33,773 nucleotides of DNA from a virus. The translations under genes were made by a program, and so were the position numbers. The notes below the pieces were generated by a model that saw nothing but the letters and a program-made list of their open reading frames with translations, was not told the DNA's origin and made no database searches. The DNA is taken from positions 1-33,773 of the IMG/VR virus record IMGVR_UViG_3300021389_000083, one strand, 5' to 3'. Below, one piece after another: positions 1-8,746 of this stretch (positions are counted from its first letter, which is position 1; every line of letters starts with the position of its first letter).

Positions 1-1522
1 CATACGTCAAGGCTATTGCCTGTATAGTATGACTTGCATTTGTATTGTTTGTAACATAATTTACTGAAACAGAGTTACCTGATCCTGATATGTTGGTAAG
101 AGTTTTAGGTGATGGGTTACCATCGTAGATACCACCTGCTCCATATATAGCTGTACCATAGACTGAAGCCGCACCCTCTGTACTAAACTCATAGTTTGTT
201 GGACTTACTGTATTTGTATCATCATAGTCGTAAGATACACCAACAAATACTTCTGTGTTACCTTCGGACTTAAGATATGTATTTACTTTATGTACTACCT
301 TACGTACCTCTGGATCTTCCATATAAAAGTAAGGTGTTTGAAATAAACTGAATATATCTCCACCTTCAAAACTATTGCCTCTTTCTTGACGATGTACCTT
401 ACCAGAACCATCACCATGTATTACATGTTCAAACTGTCCTATGTACCCACTATCAACACAGTTAGCTTCTATACCAATTAACTGGCTATACTCAAAGATA
501 CTCTGTTTATTCTGACTCTTACGTATACCACCTATCAAAGATAGAGATGAGTCATTCTTAAAGAAGAATCTAAACTGTGACTTCTTCCTAAGTACCACAA
601 TAGCAATATCAATAATCTGTTCTGATAAGTAGTAGTTATCGAAGATAGACTGTATTTCTTTAGACACAGTAGCTAGTTCAACATCACCAATTTTATCAGT
701 ACCAGAAATAGGACGTATACCGTCTGGTCCTAAGAAGAGTAAATCACCACCAAATTCTACCACAGAATCAGGAGCAAGGCAACCCATATTTGATGTAACA
801 TTTTCTAATACAAAGTTAGCCGCATTGTTACCTGTCAATCTTTTAATATTATTAGCACCAAAGATATATAACTGGTTACGGAACTTTTTAACTGCTGTTA
901 TAGTATAACCTACATTAATAACACCAGCACCGTTAGCAGGACTAAAATCAGAATAGTTTAGTGGAGAACTAAAGTAGAGATTATAAGGTTCAGAAGAATC
1001 ACCACACAAGAATATATGAGATGCAAACTCCTCAGAGTACTTAGGGTCATTTGGAGCTTGTGCATGAGTTATCTGTGCATAAGCAGTACCATTATATGTA
1101 GATGCAGGATTTACACCATCAGTTAAAAGTAATACTTCGCCTGACCAGTTAAAGCTAGTAAACCTTACCCTACTAACATTAGTCATATCAGGATTACCAG
1201 CTTCTGGTATAGCTACCCAAGATGAGTTAGAGTCTTGCCACTTGTATAAATAATCATGTCCAGATGTAGGTTTTCTACATGCAAATATACCATCGTCTAA
1301 GTTACCATTTACTGATACACCTAGTACAGCACCTGTACCGGGAACTGTACCGTAGTCATTAGCATACCCACTAATACGACGATACCCACCAGCTAGGGCA
1401 GGTTCATAGTTTATCATACGTATAGCACTACCAGACAAACCTGAGGCTTGAGTTAGGGGATCAACGTTAGTGATCAACCCTCCTGTACAAACAGATAAAT
1501 ATGTACTGAGTTTATCTGCCAT
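1..1522 (-). CDS. Tail nozzle / head-tail connector-like protein, 3' end beyond window
   Basis: An open frame runs from an ATG at 1522-1520 to the window edge without a stop, giving at least 507 residues. It begins MADKLSTYLSVCTGGLITNV, followed by an NYEPALAGGYRRISGY stretch. The chain is Gly/Asn/Thr-rich, looks beta-rich, and has no obvious signal peptide or membrane helix. Its start overlaps the upstream gene's stop by one base (TAATG), which suggests translational coupling. Position after capsid and adaptor, plus overall character, fits the T7 gp12 nozzle or P22 gp10 hub class. That assignment rests on gene order and general resemblance, not on a diagnostic motif. It could instead be another tail-tube or fibre-like protein. 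The C-terminal end cannot be seen. Confidence 0.6.
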   Translation of the reverse strand, partial: MADKLSTYLSVCTGGLITNVDPLTQASGLSGSAIRMINYEPALAGGYRRISGYANDYGTVPGTGAVLGVSVNGNLDDGIFACRKPTSGHDYLYKWQDSNSSWVAIPEAGNPDMTNVSRVRFTSFNWSGEVLLLTDGVNPASTYNGTAYAQITHAQAPNDPKYSEEFASHIFLCGDSSEPYNLYFSSPLNYSDFSPANGAGVINVGYTITAVKKFRNQLYIFGANNIKRLTGNNAANFVLENVTSNMGCLAPDSVVEFGGDLLFLGPDGIRPISGTDKIGDVELATVSKEIQSIFDNYYLSEQIIDIAIVVLRKKSQFRFFFKNDSSLSLIGGIRKSQNKQSIFEYSQLIGIEANCVDSGYIGQFEHVIHGDGSGKVHRQERGNSFEGGDIFSLFQTPYFYMEDPEVRKVVHKVNTYLKSEGNTEVFVGVSYDYDDTNTVSPTNYEFSTEGAASVYGTAIYGAGGIYDGNPSPKTLTNISGSGNSVSVNYVTNNTNASHTIQAIALTY

Positions 1523-2232
1523 TAAACACTATTCTTATAAAAAGAGTTTCCCATTCGGTTTATTACTGTAGAACTTAAGTAATCTTTACTGTCTACTAGC
1601 AATCTTCTCATCGTCTTTATACCCTTCTTAAACTTATCTGCGTGTAACTGAGCCGATTGTTCATTAGATCTAAAGTGCATAAGGTACATCATAGCACCAT
1701 CAAGTACTACATGTCTAAATCTATCTGGTATAATACAAACATCACTACTTAAAGTTAAGTCTGTAGGGAACTTCCAGTAGCTATACTCTATAACATACGA
1801 AGCATCGGGAGGAGGTGTAACTCCAAACTTAGTGCTTTGTGTTTTATATATAGTAGTAGGTTTACCGTAGCCACCTGTACCAGCTACATCATCTAAACTT
1901 CTTACATCTGCTACATAACTTTCATAAGAGATACTAGGTAGTTGTGTAGGATAGGCAGACACAGCATTTGTTAAATAAAAGGTTTCCCAGTCTGCTTTTG
2001 AGAAGTCAGAAGGAAAGTCATACGTACTAGTACCAGAAGATAAAGTCTGCTGATACGTTACTAAAGTAAAAGGCCACTCTTGTGCGTCTTGTAGTATTTC
2101 ACGTATAGAGGAATTAATAGCATCTTTAGCTAGTGACTGTACGTTTTTAGTTGAAGTAAAATCAACCTCACTAATCTCGACTTCATTAAGACGACGAAGT
2201 AATTCATTCACTAGGTTTATATAAGTCGTCAT
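1522..2232 (-). CDS. Head-tail adaptor (T7 gp11 / P22 gp4-like)
   Basis: A 236-aa protein directly downstream of the major capsid gene. The N-terminal 50 residues look helical (INLVNELLRRLNEVEI, then AKDAINSSIREILQDA). A beta-rich middle follows, and a helical C-terminal part starts near PDRFRHVVLDGAMMYLMHF. This helix-beta-helix layout, the size of just over 200 residues and the position between capsid and nozzle-like genes are typical of podoviral adaptors that join the portal ring to the tail. The stop overlaps the next start (TAATG). Function is inferred from family resemblance and synteny; no catalytic motif is expected. Confidence 0.6.
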   Translation of the reverse strand: MTTYINLVNELLRRLNEVEISEVDFTSTKNVQSLAKDAINSSIREILQDAQEWPFTLVTYQQTLSSGTSTYDFPSDFSKADWETFYLTNAVSAYPTQLPSISYESYVADVRSLDDVAGTGGYGKPTTIYKTQSTKFGVTPPPDASYVIEYSYWKFPTDLTLSSDVCIIPDRFRHVVLDGAMMYLMHFRSNEQSAQLHADKFKKGIKTMRRLLVDSKDYLSSTVINRMGNSFYKNSV

Positions 2233-2265
2233 GTTAATTCCTACGAGATTTTAAATGTACGTAAA

Positions 2266-2288
2266 GGGGCTAACATAAAGCCAGCCCC
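2266..2288 (-). terminator. Stem-loop after the capsid gene (partial terminator or attenuator)
   Basis: Read on the minus strand, arms GGGGCTGGC and GTTAGCCCC form a 9-bp stem (two G-T pairs) with loop TTTAT, in the 70-bp gap between the capsid stop and the adaptor start. Only a short T-run (TTTACG) follows, so it is more likely a leaky terminator or an mRNA 3'-end stabiliser. That would lower adaptor and tail expression relative to the abundant capsid protein. Confidence 0.5.
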
Positions 2289-2302
2289 CTCAAAGTGTTT
2301 TA

Positions 2303-3376
2303 TTATGCTAAGTTATATTTAGCTGTGATCAACGCTTCTGGACGTAAGATCTTGCGCCCGTAAAGATGCATACCACGGCAGATGTCAGCGAATGAATCTG
2401 GATCACGATATGTTTCTGTTTTGTTGATTTGCTCTGCAGTTGCTACTGCTGAGTCATGACCAGCTACGATAACACCGTAGTTAGCATTCTGGTTAGCTGT
2501 ACCTGTTGTACCTGCACCAGTACCTACTGATGGTAAGTTACTTGAAGTATATACACGGAAGCCGTGGAAGTTGTTCAAGACTAGACCGTTACGTAATCCA
2601 CCTGACTCACCGAAGTCTGCGTTAAACAGACGTGAATCTTCATCACGAAGGACTTCCATCATGATAGGATCAAGTACAAGCCACCTACCTGCAGTGTCTA
2701 CTTGGTTCTGATCTAACAAACGACCCATACGTGAAATCAACATTGCTGGTGATACGTATGCTGTTGGTAAAGCAGTTGCTCCGGGTAAACGTGCGGCAAC
2801 TGGGATAGAGTGTTCCCCTGCTGAAGTTGTAGTAATGTTTCCGAAGTCACCTTTTTTCAGCTTGTTAGCTGCAAGTAATTCGTCTGTACCTGCCGCTGTA
2901 TTAGCTTTAGTACCATTTACTACGTTGTTTACTGCACCTGCGTTAGCATGTAGAGCAGACTGTTTGTAACCACTTAAGTAACCCAATACTTCTTGGTCAT
3001 GCTGATCAGCCAAGCGGAAAGCCGCACGGTTTGTAGCCATGTCCATGAAATTAACATGGGAGTGTGCTTCTTCGATGTCGTCGATTTTAAATGCAAAGTA
3101 GTTTGCTTTATCTACAACTAGAGAGAAGTCTGCGTCTGCAAGATCTTGTGCAGCTATTGTTGTACCACGAGCATAAGCTGATACGCTTACCTCAGGCTCT
3201 TTTATAATTTTCACTGTATCGCCTTGTGCAGCGATCTCACCGAAATAATCAGAGTTAGTTATGTCTCCACAAACTGTGGACTTGCGGAATGCAAGTTGTA
3301 CTTTTTTTGAATAAATTACGGAACTAAAGTTACCATTCGGTAAGTTTGTATATCCGCTTGCTACTGCAAATGCCAT
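2303..3376 (-). CDS. Major capsid protein
   Basis: A 357-aa protein with a strong ribosome binding site (GGAGG about 7 bases before ATG), its own upstream promoter and a following stem-loop: the usual set-up for the most abundant virion protein. The N-terminus (MAFAVASGYTNLPNGNFSSV) and the segments around AAQGDTVKI, KANYFAFKIDDIEEAHS and LVLDPIMMEVLRDEDSRLFN resemble HK97-fold coat proteins of marine podoviruses. It lies directly after a scaffold-like gene and before the adaptor gene. No N-terminal protease-cleaved delta domain is evident, which agrees with the separate scaffold. High confidence from motif character plus gene order. Confidence 0.9.
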   Translation of the reverse strand: MAFAVASGYTNLPNGNFSSVIYSKKVQLAFRKSTVCGDITNSDYFGEIAAQGDTVKIIKEPEVSVSAYARGTTIAAQDLADADFSLVVDKANYFAFKIDDIEEAHSHVNFMDMATNRAAFRLADQHDQEVLGYLSGYKQSALHANAGAVNNVVNGTKANTAAGTDELLAANKLKKGDFGNITTTSAGEHSIPVAARLPGATALPTAYVSPAMLISRMGRLLDQNQVDTAGRWLVLDPIMMEVLRDEDSRLFNADFGESGGLRNGLVLNNFHGFRVYTSSNLPSVGTGAGTTGTANQNANYGVIVAGHDSAVATAEQINKTETYRDPDSFADICRGMHLYGRKILRPEALITAKYNLA

Positions 3377-3567
3377 TATAATCCTCCATTGGGTGTTTGG
3401 CTTAGTTTTAAGTAAGCTAAACGAACCTATAAGAGGCTGTACTTTCTAGGGTGCATGTAGGCTTTACTTCGTAAGGATCAGTCACGATGTTAAAGATACA
3501 CGGGCCTATACTTGTTCAGGTAGGTCTTATTATTGGTATGTTTAGACTTAGTGAGATAGTGTCTTAG

Positions 3568-3600
3568 ATAGTAAGGTAGTCACACAGTGAGGCTTACTAT
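3568..3600 (-). other. Stem-loop at the 5' end of the capsid mRNA leader
   Basis: Outer arms ATAGTAAG (3568-3575) and CTTACTAT (3593-3600) are exact complements. Inside them TCAC (3580-3583) and GTGA (3587-3590) form a second stem with loop ACA. With a start site predicted near 3613, the hairpin would sit about a dozen bases from the transcript's 5' end. This is a classic place for a structure that blocks 5' decay. It lacks a U-tract, so it is not a terminator. Confidence 0.5.
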
Positions 3601-3619
3601 TTCTTTAAAGACACCTATA

Positions 3620-3647
3620 GTTATACTAGATACACCATAGATGTCAA
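3620..3647 (-). promoter_or_regulatory. Leftward sigma70-type promoter for the capsid gene
   Basis: On the minus strand, TTGACA (3647-3642), a 16-bp spacer and TATAAC (3625-3620) followed by T. It lies just after the scaffold stop (3662) in a 285-bp non-coding gap before the capsid start. It would give a leader of about 235 bases. The same TATAACT -10 appears in three other promoters with a good -35 in this window. Confidence 0.65.
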
Positions 3648-3661
3648 TACTTTATTTGCAA

Positions 3662-4564
3662 TTATCGTGCGCCACCTGTCATATCGTAGGTGAACTTACC
3701 TGCACGTATTGCTTCCATGATAGCATCAGCATTCTTTTCGTACTGATCTGCTGTCATCTTGTGTACCTGAGACTCGCTAAAGTGTCCGGCTATATCATTA
3801 GAGTCAGGCTTAGTAGAACGTTTAGTTACTACTGCAGAAGCCGCCGCTTTAGTGGCTTTCTTTTTAGACTTAGTATCTAAACCTTTAGCCATCTTGTATA
3901 AATCTATTACACGAGCAACTGATGCAGGATCTTCAGAGTTGTCGTATAGAGCATCTTTGACCCATTTAGGTTCTTTCTTAGCCCAGTCATGGAAAGCATC
4001 ACTATCACGTAGTTCATCAAAGTCAGGGTGTATGGCTCTGATTTCTTGTTCTAGCTTACTACGAGTAGCTTCTTCGCTAATCCGATCAATCTCTTGTAGC
4101 CTTGCCTCAGCACCAGAGAATCGTTCCTCTGCTTTCTTAGATGCAATAGTTTCTACTATAGCCGCAATGTCAGGAAACTCATTAGCCCACGCCTCAATAT
4201 CTTCGTCTGACTTAGGTGGCCTAAGAGTACCGCTTGTTTCAGCATTCTCTAGTTTAGCCTGTAGCTGTTTGATCTCCGCAGACTGTTTGTTTAGATGATC
4301 ACGTAAATCACTATAACGTTTCTTGTATGTACGTTCTTCACTACTTAACGTTTCATCTTTCTTATCAGATTCATCACTAAGTTCTTGAGTCTCACCATCA
4401 GGTTCTTGATCTTCTGAAGTATCTTCCTCATTCTGTTCCCCTTTCATGAGCTTGTCTAGCTCTGCTTCTTCTTGCTCGATACGTCTCCTATTAGCTTTAT
4501 TGGTGTAGTTAGGATCAACAAACCCTGCTACTTTAGGAGTTTCTACTGTTTCTAATTCAGGCAT
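3662..4564 (-). CDS. Capsid assembly scaffold protein
   Basis: A 300-aa, strongly acidic and helical protein immediately upstream of the capsid gene. The first half is dominated by Glu/Asp (for example EQNEEDTSEDQEPDGE near residues 43-58) and a coiled-coil-like stretch (HLNKQSAEIKQLQAKLENAE). The middle contains repeated charged helices, and the C-terminus is basic then short (AIRAGKFTYDMTGGAR). Low complexity, coiled coil, charge and position next to the coat gene are the standard signature of podoviral scaffolds, which direct procapsid assembly and then leave. No catalytic motif is visible. Confidence 0.75.
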   Translation of the reverse strand: MPELETVETPKVAGFVDPNYTNKANRRRIEQEEAELDKLMKGEQNEEDTSEDQEPDGETQELSDESDKKDETLSSEERTYKKRYSDLRDHLNKQSAEIKQLQAKLENAETSGTLRPPKSDEDIEAWANEFPDIAAIVETIASKKAEERFSGAEARLQEIDRISEEATRSKLEQEIRAIHPDFDELRDSDAFHDWAKKEPKWVKDALYDNSEDPASVARVIDLYKMAKGLDTKSKKKATKAAASAVVTKRSTKPDSNDIAGHFSESQVHKMTADQYEKNADAIMEAIRAGKFTYDMTGGAR

Positions 4565-4586
4565 ATTATATTCCTTTATGTTGGGG

Positions 4587-4600
4587 CCGGCCTAAGCCGG
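4587..4600 (-). other. GC-rich intergenic hairpin before the scaffold gene
   Basis: CCGGC and GCCGG form a 5-bp stem with loop TTAG (minus-strand reading) in the 72-bp gap between the 895-aa gene and the scaffold gene. No T-run follows. It may be an mRNA processing or stability element. It stands out in an AT-rich gap but support is limited to the pairing. Confidence 0.35.
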
Positions 4601-4636
4601 GTAGCCTTATAGTTTTATAGGATAGTCTTTTAGTTA

Positions 4637-7324
4637 TTACTTTTTCTTCTTCATCAAGCCGCCCTTATTATATTTTCCGGGCTTGCTCCAATCTGTTTTG
4701 CTATTACCGGTTCGTCCTTTACCTGCGCTATATTTAGAACCGGAATTATTAGAACTAGTGTTTCTATTATTAGAATTATTATTTGAGCTTGTTTTACGAA
4801 CAGGGCTAGAACTACTCTCTCTAGCTAGTCTAGCTCTTTTAGCTAAGGCACTCTCGTAACCTACATCGCCAGCCCTTTTACCACTAGAATCTGTACGACT
4901 TCTTGACGAATCTACTGTAGCCTTACCGCTTTTGTTCTTCATAGCGGCAACAGTTTTAGTTATTCTGTCTGATTCTGCTTTGCTGACTTTTCTATCTCTA
5001 TCAGCACTTAAGTTTCTTTGTGCTTCTCTTGAAGCTATAGGATCAAAAGAAGTACCAACACTAGTTCTTGAAGATGTAGTATTAGCAAATAGATCATCTC
5101 CTAGAGTATCTTTAATTACGTCTGTTAAACCCCATCCGTTAGTTACTAAGCCCATAGCAAAACCATCTAATCCATTTGCTTCTTTATATTGTGCGGCTAG
5201 TTCCTTAAGTTCTGCAATCTCTTCAGGAGATGTCTGACCTTGCTTTTCTAACATACGTATGTGTGCGTTAGTCTGCCCTAGTATCATCATTTCATTTCTA
5301 TTAGTAATAAAGCCTGACTTATCAAACTTACCAATAAACTTTATAATACCAGCTTGTTCTTCTAACTCAGCTTCCATAGCCGCTTTGGTAGTCTGATAAA
5401 GACCTTCAGGGCTACTATAGTCATATCTTTCCATCCAATCAGTATCTTTCATGGATTCTTCTAGTAGCTTCTGAGAGGCACTACGAGTATCCTCATCTCT
5501 GTTTTCTCTAGGTGCTACTGTATCTACAGGATCAACCGGAGCAACTGCTGTTGTCTTTATTACATAACCTGCAGGTACAACTTGTGTAGGTTGGTTAGTA
5601 GCTTTATCATGAGCTATCATCATAGTATCACCTGTAGTAGGGTTATGATACTCTACCATTATAGTCTCAATCTCTTGTACGGGAGAAGTCCCTGCTCCTG
5701 CACCTCCACCAAAGACAGAGAAACCTAAGCCGTAGTTACTAGGAGTAAAACCTAATGCACCACCTGTATTAAAAGCTCTTTCAGTTTGCCTGTTAGCTGA
5801 CTGCATCTGTTGAGGGTTTAGATTAGCACCAGTCGTATTTAGTGTAACACCTCTACTAGCAAGCTCTTGCATTAACGCTGGGCTATTCTGTGCCGCTACC
5901 ATAAACTTATCTATAAGTGCATCTATTCTTGTAGGGTTAGTGTTAAGAGGAGCTTGAACTGCACCCCCTTCTTTATAACCTACAGACATACCTTTAGCAT
6001 TCATACGAGCATTGATTAGCTTGTCACTCTTAGCGGCAGTAGCTAACTTATCCATCAAGCCACCATCAGCTACACCCGTAGCCATAGCTTGCTCTAGTGC
6101 GGCTAAGTCTTCTTCTGTTATGTCTTGCATACCTTCCATACCACCTTCTGTGGGCATTGCTGGCATAGGCTCTCCGCCTATACGTCCATCTGCATCCATT
6201 TGAGATAGACCCATCTTAGCCTCATTACGCATGTCTTCGAAGACCTTCACACCAAAGTAACGAACGACATCTGCAGGTACAACATATTCACCTTCACTAA
6301 GTCTAGCGTCTATATCATCACGCACTTCTTCAGGTAAAGATCCCGGAGGAACTTCGTTTCCGCTTACTGGGTCTACTTCATTAGATCCACCAGTTAATGC
6401 CATTTCCATTTGTCTGCTCATTGAGTTGCTCCTTGGGGTTTCTTCTGTTGCTAGGCCGCCGATAGCGAAACCCAATTTTGTTTTTAGTTTATTCCATAAG
6501 TTAGGCTGTTCGAAGTCTTGACCATATCTTTTCATTCTACCAGCTTCTTCTTCTGCTAGTTCTGACATGACTTGTTCGGGCTTATAGCCTCTCTCTTCTA
6601 ATAGAGTATTTGATAGTTCAAATATAGGAGTAATAGATTGGTATATAGACGTAACGTCTGTATCATTTAAATTGCTAACATGCCTATATCTATGTTTGTG
6701 TTGATCTTTATGTCTATGACCTCTACTTTCAAGCATAGCCTCTAGTAAAACATGTTCTACATCAGGCTGATCATAGTGTAATACAAAAGCGGCTTCTTCC
6801 CCTATTATTTTAGATGCATCCTCTTCAGGGTAGGCTAAACGTAATTCTTCTAAGCCTCTATGCATAAGTTCATGTACAGGAGCTAGAGAGTCTTCAGGCC
6901 CTTTTACGCCAGAAAAAGCAATATCATTTATCTCTAAAGTATCTTGCTCTGGGTAATTATCTGACATGTGCTTTCCTGCACCTTCACCCTCAAAATAACC
7001 TCCCTCTTTATCGTCTCTACTAGGGTAGTAAAGACCTGTATAATTCATCGGGTCTTCATCAATAAGTTTAAATGTATTACCTTTAATAAGACCTAACATA
7101 GATACAGGATTAGCCGTCCTAGCAATATCTAACTTTACAGTCTCTCCATTTAATTTATATTGACTCTCCATAAAGTCAGGTACGGTACGAGGTTCATCAC
7201 TCATAAGATCTTTAGGTCTAGGTTTAGGTCTACCTCTTGTATTAATAAACTCAAGAGTGCTACCGTCTTTCTGTCTTTCTTTAGGTATACCTAATCCTTC
7301 AGGTCTTAGTTTAGGAGTTGCCAT
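4637..7324 (-). CDS. Large virion-module protein with N-terminal HExxH metalloprotease-like motif
   Basis: An 895-aa protein between portal and scaffold genes. Residues 151-155 read HELMH, a perfect HExxH zincin motif, with Glu pairs at 159-160 and 176-177 as possible third ligands. A segment at about 336-384 (LSEGEYVVPADVVRYFGVKV) resembles a conserved stretch seen in other marine-phage virion proteins. Three [YF][NK]xGG[LA] motifs occur, at 450, 518 and the C-terminus (885-890). The last 60 residues are Ser/Asn-rich and basic, ending in lysines. No signal peptide is seen. Plausible roles are an internal or ejected virion protein, or a maturation protease. Protease function is inferred from one motif only. 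Confidence 0.6.
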   Translation of the reverse strand: MATPKLRPEGLGIPKERQKDGSTLEFINTRGRPKPRPKDLMSDEPRTVPDFMESQYKLNGETVKLDIARTANPVSMLGLIKGNTFKLIDEDPMNYTGLYYPSRDDKEGGYFEGEGAGKHMSDNYPEQDTLEINDIAFSGVKGPEDSLAPVHELMHRGLEELRLAYPEEDASKIIGEEAAFVLHYDQPDVEHVLLEAMLESRGHRHKDQHKHRYRHVSNLNDTDVTSIYQSITPIFELSNTLLEERGYKPEQVMSELAEEEAGRMKRYGQDFEQPNLWNKLKTKLGFAIGGLATEETPRSNSMSRQMEMALTGGSNEVDPVSGNEVPPGSLPEEVRDDIDARLSEGEYVVPADVVRYFGVKVFEDMRNEAKMGLSQMDADGRIGGEPMPAMPTEGGMEGMQDITEEDLAALEQAMATGVADGGLMDKLATAAKSDKLINARMNAKGMSVGYKEGGAVQAPLNTNPTRIDALIDKFMVAAQNSPALMQELASRGVTLNTTGANLNPQQMQSANRQTERAFNTGGALGFTPSNYGLGFSVFGGGAGAGTSPVQEIETIMVEYHNPTTGDTMMIAHDKATNQPTQVVPAGYVIKTTAVAPVDPVDTVAPRENRDEDTRSASQKLLEESMKDTDWMERYDYSSPEGLYQTTKAAMEAELEEQAGIIKFIGKFDKSGFITNRNEMMILGQTNAHIRMLEKQGQTSPEEIAELKELAAQYKEANGLDGFAMGLVTNGWGLTDVIKDTLGDDLFANTTSSRTSVGTSFDPIASREAQRNLSADRDRKVSKAESDRITKTVAAMKNKSGKATVDSSRSRTDSSGKRAGDVGYESALAKRARLARESSSSPVRKTSSNNNSNNRNTSSNNSGSKYSAGKGRTGNSKTDWSKPGKYNKGGLMKKKK

Positions 7325-7505
7325 TTACTTCATCCCTTAAGTATTTAAGTTTTCGTAGTCCTGCTATCTCGCCTTGACAACGAAACATTTCATCTGTAGT
7401 TGTAACTTGTTCCATCTTCTTGTGTGTCTGAGCTATCTTAGCATCAAGAGTTTCACAGAAAGAATCCCATAAGGGTTTGTCGTTTACTAGTTTCTTTATT
7501 TGCAT
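7311..7505 (-). CDS. Small conserved phage protein of unknown function (64 aa)
   Basis: A 64-residue, mostly helical protein (KPLWDSFCETLDAKIAQTHK, then GEIAGLRKLKYLRDEV). It overlaps the 895-aa gene by 14 bases and touches the preceding gene, so it is translated as part of the same late unit. I recall similar short ORFs near portal genes in marine podoviruses, but no function is known to me. The pattern of two amphipathic helices suggests a structural or chaperone-like partner for its neighbours. That is only a guess. Confidence 0.65.
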   Translation of the reverse strand: MQIKKLVNDKPLWDSFCETLDAKIAQTHKKMEQVTTTDEMFRCQGEIAGLRKLKYLRDEVNGNS

Positions 7506-8746
7506 TATGAGGGTCTTTGCATTAAGCCGGGCTTCTTAACTAAGCCACCTTCGTTGAAGCGAGGTACAAGATTATCTAGGTCTAACTCTGTTATATCTAT
7601 TTCAAAACCTACTTCAGTGCGTTTATCTTTTGATGGCAAGTATGCGGAATAGTAAGGAAGTTCTCTTTCTCCTGTCTTAATTGTACCACTAGGATACTCA
7701 TTCTGAAAGGATTTTAAGGCTTTCTTAAAAGCTATATTGTAGGTTTCATTAAATACCTTTGCTCCCTCATCTTTAGAAGAAGCACGTAAATCATCTACTC
7801 TAGGATCTCTAAGTCTTTTTACGGGAGGCATTACTATTTTATTTATGCCGTTCTTTTTAGCTAAGATAAATGTAGCCTGTAATAAATTTCGTATATAATC
7901 TTTATTTTTCTTTAATGGCAGATCTTTAACGTTACTGTTCTTTTGTAACATATCACTTTGAAGCTCTTCTATTAAATAATATTGATCATCTTGAGTAGCA
8001 TAATGACCTATCCTAGCATGAGCTATAGTATTATTAGAGTGGTGTGTTTTTAAGTCTATCTTTTTAGATTTGTTTGTATTGCGCTCTAGATCTAATGTTA
8101 TTTCAAAATAACCATACTCAGGATTAAACAAAGTATTTATATCTTGCCTCTGCATATTTTGATATTGAACTGATCCTACATTTGCTTCTATAGTAAAACC
8201 TTTATCGTAAGCCGCATCTTGAGCTTGCTCTCTAGTATACTTTTTATTAGGCTCTAAAAAATCTCCTGTATAATCTAACTCACCTTTACTCATCTTAGGA
8301 GCACGTTTACGCACAAAAGCATTTATGTTTTTACCTAGAGTCCCTTTTTCGGATATAGGTGCTTCGTCAAGAGCAGACATTAAAGGGCTATAAAAAGTTG
8401 TTAAATTTGTCTTGTTAGAATAGGTTGTCTTTGTTCCATCTAAATCTCCATACACCAAGTCTACATAATCAGGATCATCAGTGTCAAATATATCTTGCAT
8501 ATCATATAATGCATTAGGATTATCATCTCCATAGACATCATAAAACTCTTCAGCAGTAGGCATATCATTATCATCAGGTATATACTGACCTAAATCATCA
8601 CCAAAGTCTTGTTCATCTTCTAGTGTTTGTAAAGCCCTCATGTTAGTTTTAGACTTATCTTTAAACGCAGGGTTATACTTAGGGTTATCAGCTATACCTA
8701 AAGCAGAGCTTAACTCTTTAGCTATGAGTTTACTGAGTGCTCCCAT
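7505..8746 (-). CDS. Virion-module protein with a polyvalent-protein-like domain
   Basis: A 413-aa protein between portal and the 64-aa gene. The first 110 residues are acidic and probably disordered. Residues 115-395 hold an alpha/beta domain with IGHYATQDDQYYLIEELQSD (247-266; EELQSD at 260-265) and, about 25 residues later, a helix then LAKKNGINKIVMPP (295-308). That 'xIEExQSD ... xxLKxxxxxAxxxGxxKI' layout resembles a domain I associate with large polyvalent proteins of phages and conjugative elements, often thought to enter the host with DNA. The C-terminus carries FNEGGLVKKPG (397-407), a motif shared with two other late proteins. The family link is from memory and function is unknown. 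Confidence 0.55.
   Translation of the reverse strand: MGALSKLIAKELSSALGIADNPKYNPAFKDKSKTNMRALQTLEDEQDFGDDLGQYIPDDNDMPTAEEFYDVYGDDNPNALYDMQDIFDTDDPDYVDLVYGDLDGTKTTYSNKTNLTTFYSPLMSALDEAPISEKGTLGKNINAFVRKRAPKMSKGELDYTGDFLEPNKKYTREQAQDAAYDKGFTIEANVGSVQYQNMQRQDINTLFNPEYGYFEITLDLERNTNKSKKIDLKTHHSNNTIAHARIGHYATQDDQYYLIEELQSDMLQKNSNVKDLPLKKNKDYIRNLLQATFILAKKNGINKIVMPPVKRLRDPRVDDLRASSKDEGAKVFNETYNIAFKKALKSFQNEYPSGTIKTGERELPYYSAYLPSKDKRTEVGFEIDITELDLDNLVPRFNEGGLVKKPGLMQRPS

Noticed and set aside
3852-4298. Plus-strand open frame of 148 codons inside the scaffold gene
   Set aside because: Antisense shadow of a strongly supported acidic coding sequence; Ser/Leu-rich composition typical of reverse frames, no context.
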